Shown here: one piece after another, positions 52,850 through 63,844 of the stretch
Position numbering within the stretch: position 1 is the first letter of the stretch
Layout of the letters: every line of letters begins with the position of its first letter
Assembly: GCA_037127315.1 (NCBI GenBank)
Contig: JBBBDQ010000346.1
Coordinates: forward strand, 6,286,501-6,350,500
Length of the DNA stretch: 64,000 nucleotides
Reading direction: 5' to 3'
Source of the DNA: Ascarosepion bandense
Lineage: Eukaryota; Mollusca; Cephalopoda; Sepiida; Sepiidae
Translations under genes and position numbers: made by a program
Notes under the pieces: model-generated
Told to the model about the DNA's origin: nothing
What the model saw: only the letters and a program-made list of their open reading frames with translations
Database searches by the model: none

Positions 52850-52965
52850 AACATCGTCGTTCTATCACATCTTTGATCCATAGTATTCTCAATAACTTTC
52901 TCTAGAACCACGTTTCTTTTGCTTCAAATTTCTTCTTTATGTGATGAGATTCTCATTCACTGTCA
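52850..52965 (-). mobile_element. LINE family R fragment, minus strand
   Basis: CTAGAACCACGTTTCTTTTGC and TTATGTGATGAGATTCTCATTC resemble 63072-63140 (CTGTAGAACCACGTTTCCTC) on the same strand sense. Confidence 0.45.
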
Positions 52966-53096
52966 TATAGAAGCACTGGGGCACTTAGACGTGGTGCAAT
53001 GCTCAACTATCTTATCTCGCTCGAACAATTACGACTGGACAGTGAGTTCAATTCTTAAGGAGTACCCCATACTTTTATTACATTTACTGATTTCTT

Positions 53097-53162
53097 TTGT
53101 GGTGCTGTAGATATCGGCATGGAACGAGAAATCGGAGAGCCGAGTTCGAATTCCAGTTCATT
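53097..53162 (+). mobile_element. Family A SINE head fragment
   Basis: GTGGTGCTGTAGATATCGGC to GAGTTCGAATTCCAGTTCA: only the tRNA-like head, then T-rich text. Confidence 0.65.
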
Positions 53163-53234
53163 TTTTTTTATCATGAACCATTTTTAAAAGGAAAACGGCG
53201 GGTTTATGGGTTGTCTAGTATAATACAAGATGTG

Positions 53235-53527
53235 CGTGGTGGGGCAGTGGATATCGGCTCGGAACGAGAAGTCGAGGAGCCGAGTTCGAATTCCAGCTGA
53301 ATTCATTGCATTCCCTTACGCACAAATACCCTTGGGAAAGGTATTAATCCGACTCTTCCCTTCAGCTAGGAGTTAAATAACAGGACAGATTGGACTCTAT
53401 AGCTTTAGTTTGCAACCAGTTTACCGCAGAAAGTAATGGCTACTGTGGGAAAATTTTCTGCCCAGTCAGTCATGTTCCTTTCGGGACATGATCGCCCAAG
53501 CGTGTTTCACGTATGGCACTTAACTGG
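53235..53527 (+). mobile_element. tRNA-derived SINE, family A
   Basis: Nearly full-length copy. A box GGGGCAGTGG (one change), B box GAGTTCGAATTCC, GGGAAAGGTATTAATCC and terminal CATGTTCCTTTCGGGACATG hairpin. A four-to-six-base deletion removes part of the GGCAACCTACTGCGGG block. Confidence 0.85.
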
Positions 53528-54178
53528 ATGCAAGTTATTTTGTATTTATTTTTTCATATGCTGGTCATTACTGTTTGCATTGTTATTTTCTTGCAAGTTT
53601 TATTATTAGTGTCCTCATTGTTATTTTTTTATTTTTTTAGTATGAATCTTTATGCAGTCTAAAACCTACATTTTCTTTTCTTTTTTTTTTTTCCAGTCTT
53701 CAAAATATATTAAGAGTTCTATTTAGTTTTATTGGGAGATTTTTATAGTTTTATATTTTAGTATAATGTTTTATTTTATTTTATTTTCTTTAACTAGTTA
53801 AGAACATTGACCTTTAGTGTCTTAAAGGAGTTCTTTTACATTGTTCGATATTTTGTTCGGGTTTGACTTTGATAATAGCTGCTTATGAGTATATGCTTAA
53901 CTGTGAGAGGTACATGGGGAAATAACATCTTTTGAGTGTGTCAGATGTTTATATCCTATTCGGAGCTTGTAGAAAACAATTACCTCCAGGCTTAATTTTC
54001 TGAAACCTATTAGCAATTTGCCGATATCTGGTAACGTGTTCGCCGTATAACAAATGATTAAAAAAGAAAGAAAGCATTAAGAATATAAAAGAGCCTTGCA
54101 TACCTTATTTTCTATTCGTTTGTTTATAGCTTGTGAGACATTCAGTGTGTGAGAGGTTTTTTCATGCGAAATTGTGGG

Positions 54179-54209
<31 letters not shown>

Positions 54210-54470
54210 TGGAGAATTACACAAAACGCCAGTGCGATTTGACAGAGTATCTCAACACGGCTTGGTTTCGACATTTATTGCCGGCTTGCCAGAAGAAGGT
54301 GAGAAAGCTTCTTCGGCACCTCTGTATCAGTGGATTCAATGAAGGTCGACCAACGGTTGGCTAAAAGCCTGGAGATTTTCAAAGATACGGTGGTACCACT
54401 AGATTATCGCCGCAACAACCACTAGACCGGTATTCAAATTGGTGAACACATCACTGCCACTATTGCGCAT
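53528..54470. other. Unassigned T-rich sequence, T-run at 54187-54210
   Basis: Downstream of the T-run, 54210-54470 is less AT-rich and could be a decayed element read toward the LINE that follows; no motif was recognised. Confidence 0.3.
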
Positions 54471-55200
54471 GGGGCTACATAGGGGAAGGTAAAGAGAAGG
54501 AGTGGATAGACATAGGGAATGTCAGGAGAAAGGTGATAGATGAGTAAGGATAGCGAGGATGAGTGTCGAGCAGGTTAGTGTGTTAGGAGGTGTCTATTGA
54601 CCTTACATTTAAACTCCTGGAGATTGTAGCCGTCGGGGAAGCAATCGTTTGGAAGAGAATTCCACAGTCGGGAAGTGCGAGGAAAGAAACTGTTGGAGTA
54701 GAAGTTACGGCTGCATTTTATCGGTTTCACTGTAAAAGGGTGGGATCTAGTTGCTAATCTAGTATCTCGTGCAAATTCGTATTTAGGGGGCACCAGTGAT
54801 CTAAGTTCATCGGAGCAGAAGCCGTGAAAGTATTTATAGAAGAGACACAGCGAAGCCACGTCTCGCCGGTGAGAGAGAGACTGCAGGCGGTCTGCCAAGT
54901 CGGTATCTATCACATTACAGACCCTCCTCTGAACCTTATCGAGAAGCCCGAGGAGAACAGCAGGGGCACCCGACCAGATATGGCAGCAGTATTCAATGCA
55001 CGGGCGGATGGTAGATTTGTAAATGTGAAGGATAGATTTAGACGGAAAAAACTTCCGGGCCCTACACAGAGAACCGACTTTCATAGCAGCGGATTTAGCA
55101 ATGGATTCGATATAGTCATTCCATTTGAGGTCCGCTGAAAGTGTGAGACCAAGGAGGCGTAGTGTTTTACTCTCTGGGAGGCAATGGGACACTGACCTAA
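54471..55200 (-). mobile_element. LINE family J, 5'-truncated copy with long open frame
   Basis: A 218-codon open frame (54575-55231) has LPESKTLRLLGLTLS near its start and SRLWNSLPNDCFPDGYNLQ at its end. It is the second near-intact copy of this family, closely similar to 18400-19283. The 3' UTR runs to the complement of GTAGCCCCATGCGCAATAG (54472-54490); poly(A) is not retained. No catalytic domain is included. Confidence 0.8.
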
Positions 55201-55429
55201 TCACGTGACAAGATATTACTTTATACATCAAGGAAAGCTTGCAGGTCAGTTGTGGTCGTGCATGTGAATATAGGAGAAATGTGTGATTTTATCGGTACTA
55301 GACATTATGTCATATTTGACCAGATTATTCGGGAAATGGAATAGGAAAGGAAGGATATCAGCATTCTCAGGTAAAAATATAAATAGATTGCTCTTTGTAG
55401 CTAAAATCCAGATTGAGTCCTACCATGCT

Positions 55430-55930
55430 TTATTCTTAACAACATTATATATGCAAATGACGCAGTGATGATAGCAGACACGGAAAGAGATATCCTACAT
55501 AAATTAGGGATCAAAAGCAAGAAAAAAAAATAAAACATCAATTGTAAGAATAAGAATATATGGTTTTTAATATTATATACATTACAATTAATTACAAATT
55601 GAAAATACCAACATCAAGCAAGTACAAAGATTTAAATGAGGACAGAAATGTGATACTAAAATTTGAAGGTGTATTGGGAGAGCGAAAGATGTCTTCCAAA
55701 ACCTAAGCAAAGTACGTGGAAACAAACATCTTTTGAGAAACAAAGAAAAGATTAGTCCTGCTATATAAGTGTATGAAGGATAATCTCATGATAAAAAATA
55801 ATAGAAATATGGTTCTACAGAAGGATGCTGAGGATAACATAGACTGAATATGTGAGCAATTATAAAATTTTAGCAAAAATAAAAAAAAGACAGAAGAGTT
55901 ATGGTTAACATAACAAAAAGACAGTTCAAA
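55430..55930 (+). mobile_element. LINE family R fragment
   Basis: IIYANDAVMIADTERDI contains the catalytic region with YAND in place of YADD (about 55448), then a long decayed stretch and IEIWFYRRMLRIT near 55803. Numerous frameshifts. Confidence 0.65.
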
Positions 55931-55975
55931 TTTCTAGAGATAACACATCATTCAATAGCTCCAGCTCCTAAAACA

Positions 55976-56770
55976 ATAACATTTAGTCAAAATTCAAATT
56001 TATTCATCAAAACAGTCTTCTTTTAAGGAGATAAACTGATTCTAACGCTTCTCTAACAATTCGATGCCTTTTTTGTAGAAGGATTTGACTTTGGCCTCAG
56101 TTTTCTCTATCACTTCTTCATTCGAGTCAAATCTCTTTCACCATAGCATTCTTTTGAGATCTGCAAACAGCCAGTAGTCAGTGGGTGCATATCTGGAGAA
56201 TAGGGTGGATGCGGAAGCAATTCGAAGTGCAATTCATGTAGTTTCGCCATCGTAGCGATCGACTTGTGACACGGTGGGTTGTCTTGGTGAAAGATCACTT
56301 TTTCTTCTTCATTTGTGGCCGGTTTTAGCGATTTATTCTATTGATGGCTCTTATTTTCTCAGGGTAATCAATAAACAAAATAGCTTGTTTCAAAATACGG
56401 AGGTCAAAATACGGAGGTCAAAAACTTGCCTGCCGATGTTTGAGACATCGGTCGCTTTGGACGGCTTTCACCTGCTGCTGTTCACTTATCTGACTGCCGA
56501 TTTGACTTCGCAGTGAAGTGGTGGATCCATGTTTCATCCATTGTCACATATTTACGAAAAAACTCATTTTCGCGTTGAAACAGTTGCAAACGCCGCTCTG
56601 AATCGTCGACGTGTTGTTTTTTGAATGACTGTGAGCAAAGATAGCACCCACTTTGAACACAGTTTTCTCATTGACAAATATTCATGCACAATGGTGAATA
56701 CACTGCCTTCTGATATGTTCAACTCCTCTGCTATGTCAAGCAATTTCAATTTACGATCGGCCAAAATGAC

Positions 56771-56801
<31 letters not shown>

Positions 56802-56965
56802 CGGAACATCTGCCGATTCTGGGCGTTCTGAGCATTTAGCATCATTTGTGTCTGTACGACCGCGTTTAAATTCAGCATACCACTTCTTAACCGTTGTTTC
56901 CGACGGAGCAAAATCATATTGATTTTTTATAAGTGGCGTTATCTTTATGTCAGGCCCGGAACATA
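55976..56965 (-). pseudogene. Mariner (Tc1/mariner) transposase pseudogene
   Basis: Read on the minus strand. An N-terminal part ends with an added CA run translated as repeated Thr-His (56772-56800) after FRK. Then ILADRKLKLLDIAEELNISE (helix-turn-helix region, about 56710-56770), SMRKLCSKWV, MDETWIHHF (first catalytic Asp, about 56525), IFHQDNPPCHKS (second, about 56268-56298) and LLPHPPYSPD. A one-base deletion after SPD puts the third catalytic Asp out of frame near 56180. Other stops lie at 56310-56420, including a 15-base tandem duplication (about 56393-56421). Inactive. Confidence 0.8.
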
Positions 56966-57435
56966 TTAAGTGACGTATTATAATGAAGAATCAGGGTTTA
57001 TAAAATTTGACACACAGAGAATATATTAAAGAGAAGAATTATAAAAAAATGTATAGCATAATTTTCCGAACAAGCTTGTGTGAATGTTTCATCATGATCG
57101 ACAACATTCTGAAGGGATATGGAAAGAGGAAGAAGAAAAAGAAGAAGAAAAAGTTAGAAATATCAATTTCGCCGTGTTTAATTTGGGCTCGATTATGATT
57201 TACTTTCCTGTTTTTGACATTAGTCGTTAAGATGAAAACTCCTTCTCGGAATTAAAAAACTTTTGTTACTGATTAGCTTCTAAATCAATAATTTGTATAC
57301 AGTGATTTTATAAGAAAGAGCAGTTCATCCATTCACATCAAGTAACCCATTTTCAGTATTAATTTTGACATATGAAATATTTAAATGTAACCTGGAAATA
57401 CTTGAATAAGAGGGCGCTTAACAAGTAAGCAAATG
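56966..57435. other. Unassigned sequence
   Basis: Contains an (AAGAAG)n-like stretch near 57125-57153; no coding evidence. Confidence 0.3.
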
Positions 57436-58246
57436 TGCATTAAAGACAACCTATGTCAGAAGGATTATGGGTCTCAAAGTGAAGAACCCAAAAGAGCCAT
57501 TTTGTGTCGAGGATGAAGTACAGAAAGCCAAAAGCTGGCCGGTTAACTGTGTATTTCCAATGAAAAAGACGCTAGTAGTGTTGGCATCACCTCTAGTGTT
57601 GAGGTTGATTTTCTCATATATTTTAATTGAATTTACCTCAAGCAAGGCAGTAAAGCTACTAAGATATAAAGGGTTACTGGGTGTAAAATAATTAGAACAC
57701 AAATATTAAGTTTAGTAAGGTGTGTTTTGGTCCCTCTCCTGGGAAGAGAAGAAAATGTAATCTCCACATCACAACGTATTCTTCATCAGCTACGCACGAT
57801 ACGATATATACGTTTCGGTCTTTTTTAAAATTTTATAAGCAATAATTTCATGATTATCATTATCATTCGGCTTTCCCTGTTGTAGAATAGATATTACAGG
57901 AATTAAATTCTTCGAGACGTTCAGATCTGTTTGAGTATGCTAACTGTTCGCCTTAGACAATCTTTATATGAATGTGACTCTCCCGAACCAATAGTTATAG
58001 CGATATAATAAAGAAAGGCTAGCAACTCTGGAATAAAGAGTTGTAGAGTGGATTAAAAAATATGAAAAAATCAACCTCAACACTAGAGGTGATGCCAACA
58101 CTACTAGCGTCTTTTTCATTGGAAATACACAGTTAAACGGCCAGCTTTTGGTTTTCTGTAATTCATCCTCGACACAAAATGACTCTTTTGGGTTCTTCAG
58201 TTTGAGACTAATAATTCTTCTGACATAGGGTGTCTTTAATGCATAC
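57436..58246. repeat. Inverted repeat, arms about 193 bases, with open frames in the arms
   Basis: 57436-57628 is about 95% complementary to 58052-58246 by eye. Each arm is open through in two directions. In one sense it reads KNPKEPFCVEDE...NCVFPMKKTLVVLASPLVL, in the other YEKINLNTRGDANTTSVFFI. Which frame was ever coding is not clear. The roughly 420-base interior is not self-complementary. It might be two copies of an unknown transposon fragment in opposite orientation. Confidence 0.6.
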
Positions 58247-58414
58247 ACACTACCATAGGCTGCGTAAGGCCTTTTGATCTCTGTTGAAGCTGGAATACTT
58301 ACTTGTACTTGTGGGGACCTTCATCCTGGGCGAGTTAAGCTGGTTTCATCAAAGTTTTATGGAAATTTTTGCCTTGAGATGCGGTTCCTGACCAAATGTG
58401 GTATTAAGATTTTT
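58247..58414. other. Short unassigned sequence
   Basis: Nothing recognised. Confidence 0.3.
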
Positions 58415-58725
58415 CCGCAGTTCTTACTGCGGTATACTGGTTGACAACCAAAATATAAAATCTAGTCTGTCCTGCTATTTACCCATAGCTGGGAGGGTAA
58501 AGAAATGGATTAATACCTTTCCCTTGGTGTGAATTTATAAGTGACTAGCAGTATAACACGGCGTTGTTCGGGTGTAATGAAAGCTTTAAAACTAATCCAT
58601 GGTCCTGGAGCTCAGACTCAGCCTAAAGAATATTTGTGTGAATTTGGTGAGAATCGGATAAAAATTGTGGATTTTTATAAAGTACATGCAGGCAGATAAA
58701 CAACTCACACACACAAACATCTTGC

Positions 58726-58763
<38 letters not shown>

Positions 58764-59205
58764 AACTAAGTTGGTGAACTAATAGGTTTATTTACCTTTT
58801 TGCATATATATTTCTGTACTATTTCTGCAACCTTGAAACTTCTGAATATCGATTCTTATGTCTTTGTCTATGAGTCTATCAAATTTGATTAAAATCGGAC
58901 CACTCCTTCTATAACCCGATTTTTTCGATTATCGATTTTCCATATTTATCGGGGGTACCTCGACACACAACCTAGCTAAAAACACTTGCAGACGTTTATA
59001 GTACAACTATGTAAATTTTTAAAAAATCGGTTCAGCCGTTTCGGAGTCTATAGGTAACGGATACAGAGAGAGAGAGAGACAAAGTTCCATTTATAAATAA
59101 GTTTAGATCCGAGAGTGAATATAATGAAATCGACTGAAATTCGAGCATGTGTCTTCGATTCCGCAATCCAAGCCGCTATCCGTTACACCACCGAGCCTCC
59201 TTTTA
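58415..59205 (-). mobile_element. tRNA-derived SINE (family A relative) interrupted by a HINE
   Basis: The body is at 58415-58543 (complement of GGAAAGGTATTAATCC, TGTCAACCAGTATACCGCAG). The tRNA-like head is at 59110-59205: minus strand A box TGGTGTAACGG and CTCGAATTTCAGTCGA. The two halves meet in the SINE body once the HINE 58544-59104 is removed. Its head differs from that of the other family A copies, so this is a distinct subfamily. Confidence 0.65.
58544..59104 (-). mobile_element. Helentron-like element inserted in a SINE
   Basis: Reverse-strand HINE with CTAGT end at 58544-58548, a slightly decayed terminal hairpin (GGCGTTGTTCGGG), (AT)n at 58731-58760 and the AAACTTATTTATAAATGGAA start at 59085-59104. 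No target duplication is evident, as known for Helitron-type transposition. Confidence 0.65.
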
Positions 59206-59935
59206 AGACTGGACAGTGGGAACTGGAGTATACCAGCCTAGATATGGCAATTAAGGCCCATTGTTATTAATTTTAATGTTTAAAAAAAAAGAATAAAAAG
59301 ATAAACAGTAAGTCAAATACGTGTATCGACTAAAATGGATAAGCGACCCTTGTTCGAATGGCAGTCAGTTACTTCATAATAACTTACGAGCAAATAATCT
59401 TGGGAACTCTGTACAGTCATTTCTCTCATCCATCTATAGATTAATTACTAAGGCGTGTATCTGAAAGAATCATTGTTATTTTCAGAAGACTGTTACTACA
59501 ATATTCACTCGTAAAAATGAATTATTCTTCTAAGAACAATATTTTTTACTTTAATTTGTCCACAAAGTTATGGTAAGCCGTAAAAAACAGATCTGATATT
59601 ATAAATTGCTGTATATAAGTCGAATTTTCAAATAATTAAAAATCTAGTGGGAGACTTATATGGTGGGTATAAAATGCAAACTTTTACCACCGATTTTGTA
59701 AGCAAGTGAGACAGCACCCCTAACAGTTAGGGTACACAACTTACCCACCCCTAACTGGCCACCACAAATATATCTCACTAAAGTTTGTATTTGGTAAATG
59801 TATTTAGTATACTAACACAGAAATTAATATAAAATAATAAAATGATAACACAAATTCCGTAGAAAGATATTACGGTTACAAGTTAGTGATGTGACCTAAT
59901 GTAATTTGAACACAGGTTATAGTCTACTGTTTATT
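59206..59935. other. Unassigned AT-rich sequence
   Basis: A motif AAGTCGAATTTTCAAATAA and GACTTATATGG near 59620-59660 faintly recalls the satellite that follows; nothing else. Confidence 0.35.
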
Positions 59936-60790
59936 TCAATATAGGCCTAAAGTTTGGGTCCCTGGTAGTCTAGTTTATGTTTGGGGCTCAACCTGTACGG
60001 TAGGTATAGGCCTAACTCAGAATTTTAAGCTAAAAATCCTTAGGTCGATTTGTACACCAGGTCGACTTATATATCTCAGTATCCCAAATTGTCTGTTTCT
60101 TTACCGGAAGGCTTTAGATTTAGGTGACTGGTAGCTTACCATATCTTTGTGAGTCGAACTCTAAGGTAGGTATAAGCCTAAATCAGAATTTTAAGCTAAA
60201 AATCCTTAGGTCGATTTGTACACCAGGTCGACTTATATATCTCAGTATCCCAAATTGTCTGTTTCTTTACCGGAAGGCTTTAGATTTAGGTGACTGGTAG
60301 CTCTCCATATCTTTGTGAGTCGAACTCTAAGGTAGGTATAAGCCTAAATCAGAATTTTAAGCTAAAAATCCTGAGGTCGATTTGTACACCAGGTCGACTT
60401 ATATATCTCAGTATCCCAAATTGTCTGTTTCTTTACCGGAAGGCTTTAGATTTAGGTGACTGGTAGCTTACCATATCTTTGTTAGTCGAACTCTAAGGTA
60501 GGTATAAGCCTAAATCAGAATTTTAAGCTAAAAATCCTTAGGTCGATTTGTACACCAGGTCGACTTATATATCTCAGTATCCCAAATTGTCTGTTTCTTT
60601 ACCGGAAGGCTTTAGATTTAGGTGACTGGTAGCTTACCATATCTTTGTGAGTCGAACTCTAAGGTAGTTATAAGCCTATATCAGAATTTTAAGCCAAAAT
60701 TATTGATATCTACTTGTACACGAGATCGACTTGCACACCAAAACTTCTAGTATACCTGATTGTCAGTTCGGCATAAGAAACCTTTTAATT
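59936..60790 (+). repeat. 166-bp satellite array, about five units
   Basis: The anchor TAGGTATAAGCC (or variant) recurs at 60001, 60167, 60333, 60499 and 60665, exactly 166 bases apart. Central units are nearly identical, differing by one to three bases each, while the first and last units are strongly diverged. Each complete unit contains a GTCGAC site and paired AGGTCGATTTGTACACC / AGGTCGACTTATATATC subrepeats. Confidence 0.95.
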
Positions 60791-61500
60791 TCTTTAGAAA
60801 ACGTTTATTATATAACCCTTTTTATGAAAGCCGCGCTAAAAATTCCATAAAATGGAATCAATTTTCATAGCCGCGACAGTTTTAAATCATATCGAGGAAA
60901 ACATTCGTGCAATTAATTTTCCATTTGGATATTTCATTAAAGTGTACATGGAACCCTAAATTAATTATGGTAAATAATTACACTGCATGTTAGCGAGCAT
61001 AAACTATGAACAAAATAATCATGTTCTATTTTCTTTTAATTAATATCAAAGTTGGCTGTTTGTCAAGAAACCTTTTTATTTTACTTCCTTTCGGGTTGTG
61101 TTTGACATCCTTCAAGAATGTTCCAGAATTTCTACCAACATATTCGTTTTTCACTTTGGCAACATTACTCTAACCACAAAAAAAATGTACCATTTTTTTA
61201 TATTGTTCACGAGTATCATTTTATTTGAAATATTATTCATGTCGCACTTTTCTGTACATTATAGATTATTTCATTATTAATTGACTAGATGCAGTTTACG
61301 TAGCCTAAGCAGTAATGCAGATGACGTATTAAGATAGTCTTCTCGTGGAAAAAAATAAAGAAACCGAGTTTGAATCAGTCAAGTGGATTATTCTTTTGTT
61401 CTGATCCATGTTGATTATGAAATGCCGTATAATGAAGATCCCAGAAGAACGATTAAACGTACGTCAAATCAACAGGAAATAAACATTTAAATTAACATTA
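60791..61500. other. Unassigned AT-rich sequence
   Basis: Nothing recognised. Confidence 0.4.
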
Positions 61501-61786
61501 TCAAATTAATTTATGTTTCTTACATCAACAAAATAATGAATTATCTTTCTTATATTAGAAAATTAATTAATTCTTATGCTTCTTATATAAAAAAAATAAT
61601 AGATTATTATGCTTATGATATTTATAAATTCATGAATTATTACACTTCTAATATTAACAAATTAATTGATTATTATGCTTTTTATATTTATAAATTATTG
61701 AATTATACTACTTATACGAACAAATGAAGTAATTATTATGCTTCTTATATTAATAGATTAATGGATTATCATGCTTATCATATTAA

Positions 61787-62008
61787 TCCTCTAGGGCCAT
61801 TCGTATCATATTTGATACAGTATGAAAACAAGCCTTGAAAGAAATATTTTCCTGAAAAATTTTTTAAGAGAAATATTCTATAAATTTCAAATGAAAGCAG
61901 TACTGACTGCTCAGTCAATGAATACCAAATGTTTCCTTATAGGGAAATACCAAATGTTTCCTTATAGGGAAATACTGTATCAAATATGATACGAATGGCC
62001 CTAGGGGG
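61787..62008. mobile_element. piggyBac-type MITE, copy 1
   Basis: 222 bases flanked by TTAA on both sides (61783-61786 and 62009-62012). Terminal inverted repeats of about 37 bases run from CCTCTAGGGCCATTCGTATC to its complement. TTAA targets and CCCT-type ends are typical of piggyBac. An internal 25-base direct duplication (TACCAAATGTTTCCTTATAG) is shared with copy 2. There is no transposase; it would need one in trans. Confidence 0.85.
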
Positions 62009-62017
62009 TTAAGTAGT

Positions 62018-62078
62018 AATTAGTGGGGGATCTGTTTATTACTTCATAACAATATAGAACTGATCCCCCACATTATGC
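62018..62078. repeat. Short inverted repeat between the MITEs
   Basis: TGGGGGATC (about 62024) and GATCCCCCA (about 62062) form a 9-10 bp stem around a 30-base loop. Confidence 0.6.
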
Positions 62079-62094
62079 CCAGTAGAAACCTTAA

Positions 62095-62315
62095 CCCTCT
62101 AGGGCCATTCGTATCATATTTGATACAGTATGAAACAAGCCTTGAAATAAATATTTTCCTGAAAAATTTTTTAAGAGAAATATTTTATAAATTTCAAATG
62201 AAAGCAGTACTGACTGCTCAGTCAATGAATACCAAATGTTTCCTTATAGGGAAATACCAAATGTTTCCTTATAGGGAAATACTGTATCAAATATGATACG
62301 AATGGCCCTAGAGGG
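62095..62315. mobile_element. piggyBac-type MITE, copy 2
   Basis: 221 bases, flanked by TTAA (62091-62094 and 62316-62319), with ends CCCTCTAGGGCCATTCGTAT and the complement. Almost identical to copy 1, only about 80 bases away and in the same orientation. Confidence 0.85.
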
Positions 62316-62734
62316 TTAATAAGCTGATGAATTATACTTCTTATATGAGCAAATAATTTATTATGCTTTTATAGTAACCAATGGATTATTTTGATTCTTT
62401 TGTTAATAAATTAATGGTGCTACTATGCTTCTTATATCAACAAATCAATTATTATGATTTTCATATTGACAAATAAAAGGAATAATTATGCTCTTTGTAT
62501 TAAAAAAATAATGAATTATGCTTCTTATATTAACAAATTAATGAATTATTCTTCTTAAATTAATAAATTAATGACGTAATATACTTATATAAATTAATAA
62601 TAATAATAATAAGAAGAAGAAGAATATTAATGAATTGATCTATATAAATTCTGCAATACCTTGGGGTATGTACGTTGTAAAGGCTGAGAAACCAAAAATA
62701 CAGAGGTAAAGAACACTTCTTTTTCTTTTTCTCA

Positions 62735-63590
62735 TCTTTTTCTATGTGCCCTGTCCTTTTAGGACGTCGGCAATCATGGCTTTCTACTTTTCCCTATCCC
62801 TAGTGGCTCTTAGCACGCTTTCTCCTGTTACACCACGCAATCCTCATTCCGTCATCCACCTGATCAGGTCCTTCAAATATGTTATCTGCTGCTTTCACCT
62901 GTCTCTTTCCCCCTCTGTCTGGCCTGTTAGTATCAGGTTTTCCAAACCCTCCTTCCTCATTGCATGTTCCAGGAACTTTAGCTGTCTCTTCCTGATGCTC
63001 AGTATTAATTTCTTTTTCGTTTCCATCCTTTCCAAAATCTCACATGCTCGGTCCATGATATTTCAGCATTCTTCTGTAGAACCACGTTTCCTCTGCTTCA
63101 ATTTTTCCTTCATCTTCGATGGTATTGTCAAGCATTCACATAGCAAACCAGTACTCTCCTCTTTGTTTCTAGTGAAACTATCCTGTTTCTTAATATTTTA
63201 CTCATCTTCTGGAATGCTTCCTTTGCCATGCCAATTCGCCTTCGGATCTCTGTGTCTCACTTTCCGTCTTCTGTTAGAACACTTCCCAGGTATTTAAATT
63301 TTTGAACTTGCTTGATTTTAGTATCCCCCACCTGTATTTGGCATTTTGGGCTGCCCTTTTTGCTGATGACAATGCATTCGTTTTTCTTGCCGTATATTTT
63401 TAGTTCTTTCTTGTCACTCTCTTCAGCTAACTTCTGTAGGAGTTCTTGTAGTTTCCTTTCTGTGTCTGCTATCAGCACTGTATCATCCGCATAACTTATA
63501 TTGTTTAAATTATGGCCTCCAATCCTAGCATATATTTTTAAGGTCTTCAGAATAGTTTCGCTGTACAAGTTGTAGGGAGGTCAAATCAAA
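62735..63590 (-). mobile_element. LINE family R, C-terminal portion
   Basis: Minus strand: YADDTVLIADTERKLQ with the catalytic YADD (about 63485-63500), KFKYLGSVLTEDGK (open 63257-63568), then in other frames ESTEECWNIMDRACEIL-like, RKRQLKFLEHAMRKEGLEN and KAMIADVLKG near the end (about 62760). This is the most complete copy of the second LINE family here. Frameshifts separate the parts. Upstream at about 63590-63840 no further coding text is recognised. Confidence 0.75.
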
Positions 63591-63844
63591 GAAATAGAGC
63601 AAGATGCAATTCACGTTTATCTTTTCGTCTTGCAGATGCCTGATATCATTGGTTGTGCACGAAAGGCCGCACTCCTTGGAACAACTCATCGGTTGAAAAA
63701 ATTATTGTAAATGGACAGTGCACGTTTGATATCATCACTCGGGTAAAAGCCGGTGAGAACATTAAATAATAATAATAACTCTTATTGGATAGCTTTCACG
63801 TTCTTGCTGTAAAATAGGTTAAAAAAGACAAGCACCAGTGGTCG

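Larger units (their letters stand above)
61501..62700. repeat. AT-rich minisatellite region
   Basis: Loosely repeated units of 30-45 bases of the type TATGCTTCTTATATTAACAAATTAATGAATTAT across the region, interrupted by the two MITEs at 61787 and 62095. The 63-codon plus frame at 61536-61727 is a product of the repeat. Confidence 0.7.

Noticed and set aside
62746..63297. 183-codon plus-strand frame
   Set aside because: It is the antisense of the LINE family R reverse transcriptase on the minus strand.
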